From Solirubrobacterales bacterium (lineage in GTDB: Bacteria; Actinomycetota; Thermoleophilia; Solirubrobacterales; 70-9): a stretch of DNA of 46,850 nucleotides. Under the pieces are notes generated by a model that made no database searches, was not told the origin of the DNA, and worked only from the letters and a program-made list of their open reading frames with translations. Made by a program: the position numbers and the translations under genes. The stretch is taken from assembly GCA_020438395.1 (NCBI GenBank), contig JAGQUR010000019.1:1-46850 (forward strand), given 5' to 3'. This document shows, in pieces, positions 42,209 to 46,850 of the stretch (position 1 is the stretch's first letter; every line of letters starts with the position of its first letter).

Positions 42209-42862
42209 TCAGCGTCCGGCGTTGCTTATCGCGGCGATGTAATCGACCGGCTTGATCGGATCTACCGGCATCGGTGTGGCTGCCTTCCGGTCGGCCTTCA
42301 TGCCGTCGATGACCAGGGTCAGCATGCGCTCCCAGAGATCGGGGGAGACCGGACCGGTCAGGTCGTTCAGGCGGGCCAGCATGATCTCGACCAGCGGAAC
42401 GTCGAGTACGTCGAAATCTTCCCGCAGATCACCGTTTGCCTTGGCGCCCTCGATCATGCCGTTGATGATCGGCGCGAGGCGCTGGCGCGGGATGTCCATC
42501 ATTTCGCTCGTCGCACCCGAGCCGAGCACAATCTCCCTGAAGCCCATGTCCTCGCCCTGGCGGCGGGAGGCTTCGGTCAGAAACTGCACCAGCCCCTGCC
42601 AGGGGTCGTCCACGGTCGCGCATTCCTCGGCCAGCTCCACGAACGAGGAAACCTTGGACTCGAACAGCTCCCGGATCAGCATCTGACGATCCGGGAAACG
42701 CCGGTAGACGGTGCCGACTCCGACACCTGCCTCGGCCGCGACCATGTCGAGACTCGCGTCGAGGCCGTCCCGGGCGAAAACGGCTGAGGCCGCTTCGAGG
42801 ATCCGTTCGCGGTTTTTCCTGGCATCGGCGCGGAGCGGGCGGGGTCCGGTTGATTCGTTCAT
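42209..42862 (-). CDS. TetR-family repressor, probable regulator of the divergent MFS exporter
   Basis: 217 residues from the ATG at 42862. A longer frame to 42943 exists, but the helix-turn-helix region starts a few residues after MNESTGPRPLRADARKN. The N-terminal domain ILEAASAVFARDGLDASLDMVAAEAGVGVGTVYRRFPDRQMLI is typical TetR. The C-terminal ligand-binding half is variable. It is divergent from the MFS gene with a 103-bp shared region holding inverted repeats, the usual layout for repression of the neighbouring exporter gene and autoregulation. A TAGAAT box ends 8 nt before this start. Confidence 0.93.
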   Translation of the reverse strand: MNESTGPRPLRADARKNRERILEAASAVFARDGLDASLDMVAAEAGVGVGTVYRRFPDRQMLIRELFESKVSSFVELAEECATVDDPWQGLVQFLTEASRRQGEDMGFREIVLGSGATSEMMDIPRQRLAPIINGMIEGAKANGDLREDFDVLDVPLVEIMLARLNDLTGPVSPDLWERMLTLVIDGMKADRKAATPMPVDPIKPVDYIAAISNAGR

Positions 42863-42870
42863 GAGTGCAA

Positions 42871-42876
42871 ATTCTA
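42871..42876 (-). promoter_or_regulatory. Putative -10 box of the tetR gene, near-leaderless
   Basis: On the minus strand TAGAAT ends 8 nt before the ATG at 42862. The proposed operator 42879-42901 lies directly upstream, in the position of the -35 region. Confidence 0.5.
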
Positions 42877-42878
42877 CA

Positions 42879-42901
42879 AAACGGAGAGGTTCCCTCCATT
42901 T
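42879..42901. promoter_or_regulatory. Candidate TetR operator 1
   Basis: AAACGGAG (42879-42886) and CTCCATTT (42894-42901) form an inverted repeat with 7 of 8 matches around a 7-nt centre. It sits between the two divergent genes and contains the half-site CCTCCATTTA also seen, with one change, in the second candidate. Confidence 0.5.
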
Positions 42902-42930
42902 ATGTGCTACTCTGGTCGAAATAAGTTGAG

Positions 42931-42945
42931 AAGTGTCCTCCACTT
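42931..42945. promoter_or_regulatory. Candidate TetR operator 2
   Basis: AAGTG and CACTT around a 5-nt centre. The right side reads CCTCCACTTA, matching CCTCCATTTA of operator 1. It is 20 bp upstream of the MFS ATG. Confidence 0.45.
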
Positions 42946-42965
42946 ACGAAACGAGAGCCAACGCC

Positions 42966-44444
42966 ATGAACTCCAAGAAGACAGATTCAACGGGGGAGAA
43001 CCCCCACCACAGCCGCCGCTGGAAGATCCTCGCCTTCCTGGCTCTGGCCCAGTTGATGGTGGTGCTGGACGCGACGATCGTCAACATCGCGCTGCCCTCA
43101 GCCCAGAGCGATCTGGGTTTCGGTGATGCCGACCGGCAATGGATCATCACCGCCTACGCACTCGCGTTCGGCAGCCTGCTGCTGCTCGGCGGCCGGCTGG
43201 CCGATTACTTCGGCCGCAAACGGACCCTGATCGCCGGTTTGCTCGGATTTGCCGGAGCCTCCGCCGTCGGCGGACTCGCTCCCGGCTTCGAGGTACTGGT
43301 CGGGGCCCGGGCCCTGCAGGGAATGTTCGGGGCATTGCTGGCGCCTTCGGCCCTTTCCACCCTGACCAACACCTTCACCATTCCCTCCGAGCGGGCGAAG
43401 GCTTTCGGCGTCTACGGCGCCCTGGCTGGAGGGGGCGGCGCGATCGGCCTGCTGCTGGGGGGTGTCCTCACCGAATATCTCGACTGGCGCTGGACCATGT
43501 TCGTCAATGTCGCGTTCGCCATTCCTGCGGCGATCGGTCTGATCACCCTGCTGGTCAACGACTCACGGCAAGGCGAAATGCGGGTGGACATCCCCGGTGC
43601 CGTGGCTGCTTCGTCCGGTCTCTTCGCGATCGTCTTCGGATTCTCGAGGGCCGAGTCCGATGGCTGGACCGCAGCCGTCACGCTGTCCAGTCTTGCGATC
43701 GGCGTCGGCCTGCTGGCCCTGTTCGTGCTGATCGAGCGCCGCAGCGCGATGCCGCTGCTCCCGGCTCGCGTGGTAGCCGATCGCAACCGGGCCGGCTCGT
43801 ACCTCGCAGTCGGAGTGGCGGGAGCCAGCATGTTCGGGGTCTTTCTGTTCCTGACCTACTACCTGCAGCAGACCCTCGGGATGAGCCCGGTGGAGACCGG
43901 ACTCGCCTTCCTTCCGATGATCGCCTTCCTGATGGTCGGTTCGATCAGTTCGAGCACCAGGTTGATGCCCCGGTTCGGGCCGAGGCCGCTGGTCCCGACC
44001 GGAATGGTTCTGGCCGCGGCCGGCATGGTCTGGCTGACCGGGGTTGAAGTCGATTCGAGCTATGCCGGGGCGGTCCTGCCGGGACTCGCTCTGGTCGGCG
44101 CCGGGTTCGGGCTGGTCATCGCCCCTTCGATGGCCAGCGCAACCCTGGGTGTCGCGGCCAGCGATTCGGGAGTGGCCTCGGCCATGGTCAATACCTCCCA
44201 GCAGGTCGGCGGATCGGTTGGCACCGCCCTGCTCTCGACGATCTCCGCTTCCGCGGTCACCGCCTTCGCCTCGGGGAAGGTCCCTTCACCCGAGCTGGCT
44301 GCACAGGCCGCGGTCCACGGGTACACGACCGCCTTCTGGGTGTCGGCGGCAATGCTCATGGCCGGCGCGGTGGTCACCGCGGTCACCCTTCGCAGCGGCG
44401 CCCCGCAGACCGACGACGGCCACGGCCTGGCGATGGCCCACTGA
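42966..44444 (+). CDS. DHA2-family MFS drug-efflux transporter
   Basis: 492 residues from ATG 42966; a GTG at 42933 lies in frame but overlaps an operator candidate. The protein has 14 predicted spans. Motif D1-like LAQLMVVLDATIVNIALPSAQ is in the first helix, motif A GGRLADYFGRKR in loop 2-3, and a motif C-type Gly-rich stretch GVYGALAGGGGAIGLLLGGVLTEYLDWRW. DHA2 proteins are proton-driven exporters of drugs and dyes in the plasma membrane. The natural substrate is unknown. The divergent TetR gene is its likely regulator, and a strong hairpin follows it. Confidence 0.93.
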   Translation: MNSKKTDSTGENPHHSRRWKILAFLALAQLMVVLDATIVNIALPSAQSDLGFGDADRQWIITAYALAFGSLLLLGGRLADYFGRKRTLIAGLLGFAGASAVGGLAPGFEVLVGARALQGMFGALLAPSALSTLTNTFTIPSERAKAFGVYGALAGGGGAIGLLLGGVLTEYLDWRWTMFVNVAFAIPAAIGLITLLVNDSRQGEMRVDIPGAVAASSGLFAIVFGFSRAESDGWTAAVTLSSLAIGVGLLALFVLIERRSAMPLLPARVVADRNRAGSYLAVGVAGASMFGVFLFLTYYLQQTLGMSPVETGLAFLPMIAFLMVGSISSSTRLMPRFGPRPLVPTGMVLAAAGMVWLTGVEVDSSYAGAVLPGLALVGAGFGLVIAPSMASATLGVAASDSGVASAMVNTSQQVGGSVGTALLSTISASAVTAFASGKVPSPELAAQAAVHGYTTAFWVSAAMLMAGAVVTAVTLRSGAPQTDDGHGLAMAH

Positions 44445-44452
44445 ACCGGACG

Positions 44453-44492
44453 GGACAGGCAGAGCGGCGGGCGAGCGCCGCTCTGTTTGTCC
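44453..44492. terminator. Strong bidirectional terminator
   Basis: A 17-bp stem (44453-44469 with 44476-44492, two G-U pairs) surrounds a 6-nt loop. It lies between the convergent MFS and metallopeptidase genes. The core arms are CAGAGCGGCG and CGCCGCTCTG. TTTGT follows the core arm on the plus strand. Confidence 0.75.
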
Positions 44493-44496
44493 GGGC

Positions 44497-45231
44497 TCAG
44501 GCCGTGAAGCCGGGGCCGAGCTGCTTGAGGCAGGCGTTGGGTCCGTGCGTGGCCCCGAAATCGAGTGCCCGGCCGCGCTCGGCCGCGGTGCCGTGAGCGG
44601 TCGGATCATTCCAGGGGATTCCCTGCGGGTCGGCGACTTCGAGCATTCCGTCGTAGAGCGACTGGTAGTCCACCTGATCGAGCCGGGTGATCCGAGCGTT
44701 GACTGCCCCCAACCATGCCCCGGCGAGGCAATCGGCGTTGAGTTCCGCCTCGATCGTCTGGTGAAAGCGGTTGTCGATACCCAACTGGTCCTGGACCAGG
44801 TGGCCGTATTCGTGCGCCAGCAGGAAGGAGACCGCTGCTTCACCGAGGTGGCGGTAGAGGACCCAGTACAGCCAGTTGCCATCCCAGGAGATCGTCTGGT
44901 TAATGGAGCAGTACTGCGCGTTGAGGAAACCGGCAGGCACCCCGCCGCAACCCTTGTCCTGCTTCCTCGTCCAGTAGGAGACGAGCGCCTTCGGCGGGTC
45001 GGAGATCCTGCCCTTGCCGGCCGCCTTGTCGGTCCAGAACCTGTTGAGCAGCTTCAGCGTGATTGCAAGCCCCTGGCGGTAGGCCGCGGGACCCCGGTTG
45101 TGCTGAATGGGGGGGAGATCCGCCACATCGGAACCACCGTCGCCGGAACCACCGCCACTGCTCCCGCTGCAGCCACCGATCACGGCCAGACACGCGACGA
45201 AGACCAAAGCAAGTCTGAATTTCCCCCACAT
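44497..45231 (-). CDS. Zinc metallopeptidase lipoprotein (YpfJ-like)
   Basis: 244 residues from the ATG at 45231; the open frame extends to 45312, but the signal peptide starts at MWGKFRLALVFVACLA. The lipobox is IGGC (about Cys20), followed by a Ser/Gly-rich linker. The catalytic helix is FLLAHEYGHLVQDQLG, giving HExxH, with a downstream EAELNADCLAGAWLG that offers the third zinc ligand. This is the putative neutral zinc metallopeptidase family. The protein should be lipid-anchored on the outer face. Its substrate is unknown. It is convergent with the MFS gene. Confidence 0.87.
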   Translation of the reverse strand: MWGKFRLALVFVACLAVIGGCSGSSGGGSGDGGSDVADLPPIQHNRGPAAYRQGLAITLKLLNRFWTDKAAGKGRISDPPKALVSYWTRKQDKGCGGVPAGFLNAQYCSINQTISWDGNWLYWVLYRHLGEAAVSFLLAHEYGHLVQDQLGIDNRFHQTIEAELNADCLAGAWLGAVNARITRLDQVDYQSLYDGMLEVADPQGIPWNDPTAHGTAAERGRALDFGATHGPNACLKQLGPGFTA

Positions 45232-45285
45232 CGAGGCGATCCTCTCACACCGGCGCAAGGATGGGAAGAATTCCTTTTTCGGGGT

Positions 45286-45291
45286 TAGACT
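45286..45291 (+). promoter_or_regulatory. Putative -10 box of the DUF2200 gene
   Basis: TAGACT ends 9 nt before ATG 45301, implying a very short or absent leader. No Shine-Dalgarno sequence is visible in the interval. Confidence 0.45.
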
Positions 45292-45300
45292 CGCCTGTCC

Positions 45301-45654
45301 ATGGCCGGTCACCGCATCTATGGAATGAGCTTCGGCAAGGTCTACCCGGCCTACGTCAACAAGGCAGAGAAGAAGGGCCGCAGCAAGGAGGAGGTCGACG
45401 AGATCATTCGCTGGCTGACCGGTTACAGCCAGAAGCAGCTGGAAGCCGTAATCGGTGACGGCACCGATCTTGAGACGTTCTTCGCCGAAGCACCGGCCAT
45501 GAACCCGTCCCGGCGCTCGATCACCGGCGTTATCTGCGGGGTCAGGGTAGAGGAGATAGACGAACCCCTGATGCAGGAGATCCGCTATCTCGACAAGCTC
45601 ATCGACGAGCTGGCCCGAGGCAAGTCAATGCAGAAGATCCTCCGGGAGCAGTAG
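45301..45654 (+). CDS. DUF2200-family protein
   Basis: 117 residues, full length for this small conserved family. The start [20 protein letters not shown] is a close match to the family pattern, and [20 protein letters not shown] and [21 protein letters not shown] complete it. No catalytic motif or membrane segment is apparent; it is cytoplasmic and its function is unknown. It is divergent from the metallopeptidase gene, and the convergent antiporter gene ends 8 bp after it. Confidence 0.9.
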   Translation: MAGHRIYGMSFGKVYPAYVNKAEKKGRSKEEVDEIIRWLTGYSQKQLEAVIGDGTDLETFFAEAPAMNPSRRSITGVICGVRVEEIDEPLMQEIRYLDKLIDELARGKSMQKILREQ

Positions 45655-45662
45655 ACCGGGGC

Positions 45663-46796
45663 TCAGGCAAAGAAGAAGACGACCCCGAGGACGGCATACA
45701 GGGCGAGTAGCTGAAGTCCTTCGAACCAGTTCGATTCGCCTTCCTGCACGACGTAGTAGGCAGCCATGACCGCGATGACCAGGCTGGCCATCTCGTAACC
45801 GTTGAAGACCAGCGCCATCGGGTTCGGACCGAGGAAGAAGGAAACGATGACCAGGGTCGGCATCACGACCAGCGCCAGCTGGGTCGCCGAGCCGATCGCG
45901 ATCTGGACCGAAAGATCCATCTTGTTCTTCGTCGCATAGAGGATCGAGACCCAGCTTTCAGCGGCGTTGCCGACGATCGCGACGATGATGATGCCGACGA
46001 AGAATTCTGAGAGGCCGAGCGACACCGAGACTTCCTCGAGCGAGCCGACCAGGATGTGGGCCATCACGCCGACGGCCACGCCGGCCAGGGCAAGCATGCC
46101 GACCGCCTTGCCGACTCCCCATCCGAGCGGGGAACCATGCTCCTCGCCGGCCGGGTTGAAGAGGTTCTTGTGGGTTTTCAGCGAGAAGAGCAGCCCGGCC
46201 CCGTAGGTGAGCAACAGGATTCCCGAAGCGACGATGGAGATCGCGTTTACGTCATGACCGAAGTCGGTGATTTCATCGGCGACCCCGGGCAGTCCGTCAC
46301 CGTGGACGAGCACGAAGACCGCCGGCAGGACGAGGGTGGCCACGGCGAGAAAGAGCATCAAGGCCTGGGAGGAGACCGCGGTCTGGTTGAAGGTTTGTTT
46401 CTCCCGCTTCCAGCCCCCGAGGAACATGCCAATCCCCATGATCAGGAGGATGTTGCCGAGGACGGCACCCACGATCGATGCCTTCACCACTTCCTGAAGG
46501 CCGGCCCCGAGAGCGAAGAGGGCGATGATCAGCTCCGGGGCATTGCCGAAGGTCACGTTAAGCAGCCCGCCGAGTCCGGGGCCGGACTTCGAGGCGAGCT
46601 CCTCGGTGGCGACACCCATCAGCGCCGCGGTCGGGATCACACCCAGCGCCGCGGTAACGAAGATCAGGGTCGCGCTCGCGTCAACGAAGAAATCGAGGAC
46701 GATCGCAACCGGAATGAAAGGGACCAGCCAGTAGGGCCAGATGAACCACTCCGGCATCGACCTGCGCTTCCCCGTCTCTCCAGCCTGTCCGGACAC
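45663..46796 (-). CDS. Ca2+/H+ antiporter of the CaCA superfamily
   Basis: 377 residues with GTG at 46796; ATG at 46757 would shorten it by 13 residues and has a better purine-rich site upstream. About 11 hydrophobic spans and two alpha-repeat motifs, LNVTFGNAPELIIALFAL and IVAIVGNAAESWVSILYATKN, are diagnostic of CAX/ChaA cation exchangers. The two GN(A)xE motifs carry the ion-binding Glu. The protein should export calcium in exchange for protons across the plasma membrane. No CAX-type regulatory N-terminus is present. A tRNA gene begins beyond its start at the window edge. Confidence 0.92.
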   Translation of the reverse strand: MSGQAGETGKRRSMPEWFIWPYWLVPFIPVAIVLDFFVDASATLIFVTAALGVIPTAALMGVATEELASKSGPGLGGLLNVTFGNAPELIIALFALGAGLQEVVKASIVGAVLGNILLIMGIGMFLGGWKREKQTFNQTAVSSQALMLFLAVATLVLPAVFVLVHGDGLPGVADEITDFGHDVNAISIVASGILLLTYGAGLLFSLKTHKNLFNPAGEEHGSPLGWGVGKAVGMLALAGVAVGVMAHILVGSLEEVSVSLGLSEFFVGIIIVAIVGNAAESWVSILYATKNKMDLSVQIAIGSATQLALVVMPTLVIVSFFLGPNPMALVFNGYEMASLVIAVMAAYYVVQEGESNWFEGLQLLALYAVLGVVFFFA

Positions 46797-46828
46797 GCCG
46801 GAATCGTCTCACGCACAGCGGAAGTAAG

Positions 46829-46850
46829 TACCGGGGGAGGGACTCGAACC
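46829..46850 (-). tRNA. tRNA, 3' end only (window edge)
   Basis: The minus strand at the window end reads GGTTCGAGTCCC followed by TCCCCCGGTA, which is a T-arm and acceptor 3' strand with discriminator A. About 22 nt are visible, so the amino acid cannot be read. Confidence 0.6.

Overview
The window (46.85 kb, GC-rich, roughly two thirds G+C by eye) looks like a chromosomal segment of a high-GC actinobacterium. My best guess is Thermoleophilia/Solirubrobacterales. The basis is high GC, frequent GTG/TTG starts and ATGA/GTGA/TGATG gene overlaps, an actinobacterial-type SigB/SigF sigma factor, a YbdK-type glutamate-cysteine ligase beside Rex, and a secreted protein with the Lys/Cys-rich 'ACVKKKTGAMRLVSGKKAKK' motif that I associate with that class. 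The taxon is an inference. I see no insertion sequence, integrase, phage gene or CRISPR array, so this reads as core and family-specific chromosome.

Layout. 1-3.6 kb: 3' end of uvrA, a quinone-oxidoreductase-like dehydrogenase, a ROK-family protein with a 265-residue disordered extension, and a hexapeptide acetyltransferase. 3.6-6.2 kb: a minus-strand operon DUF2520 dehydrogenase-panC-panB (pantothenate synthesis). 6.3-11.6 kb: tsaE, then tsaB-rimI-tsaD-glutaredoxin (t6A tRNA modification and S18 acetylation), rex and a glutamate-cysteine ligase-like gene. A small coiled-coil lipoprotein gene sits antisense between tsaE and tsaB.

12.0-23.1 kb is the most interesting region. A membrane diguanylate cyclase with an intact product-inhibition site is divergent from a tightly overlapping six-gene operon. 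The operon encodes a coiled-coil/HMA-like protein, a small membrane protein, a family 2 glycosyltransferase with an N-terminal MshEN (c-di-GMP-binding) module, a GT39-like multispanning protein, a secreted lipoprotein, and a PstS-like lipoprotein with a long helical insertion. A consensus promoter (TTGACG-18-TATAGT) drives it. I infer a c-di-GMP-controlled exopolysaccharide assembly system. A secreted 538-residue protein and a paralogue of the first operon protein follow.

23.1-28.4 kb: two APC permeases with USP-like cytoplasmic tails, with a small membrane protein between them, followed by two RCK/TrkA-type proteins. This looks like potassium uptake of KimA/Trk character. Then come tRNA-Gln(CUG), two secreted proteins and a heterodimeric ABC exporter with one degenerate ATP site. 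34.0-37.1 kb: an RlmA-like rRNA methyltransferase, an alkylsulfatase-like metallo-hydrolase and a UBP-type zinc-finger protein in overlapping order. 37.1-40.1 kb: a USP-membrane fusion protein behind a SigB/SigF-type promoter, an FAD amine oxidase, and a SigB/SigF-family sigma factor gene. 40.4-46.8 kb: VOC protein, Crp-like regulator, DUF4333 lipoprotein, small membrane protein, a TetR/MFS-DHA2 divergent pair with likely operators, a zinc metallopeptidase lipoprotein, a DUF2200 protein, a Ca2+/H+ antiporter and the edge of a second tRNA.

A recurrent regulatory feature is a TANNNT -10 box ending about 6-9 nt before the start codon in at least nine genes. This suggests widespread leaderless transcription.
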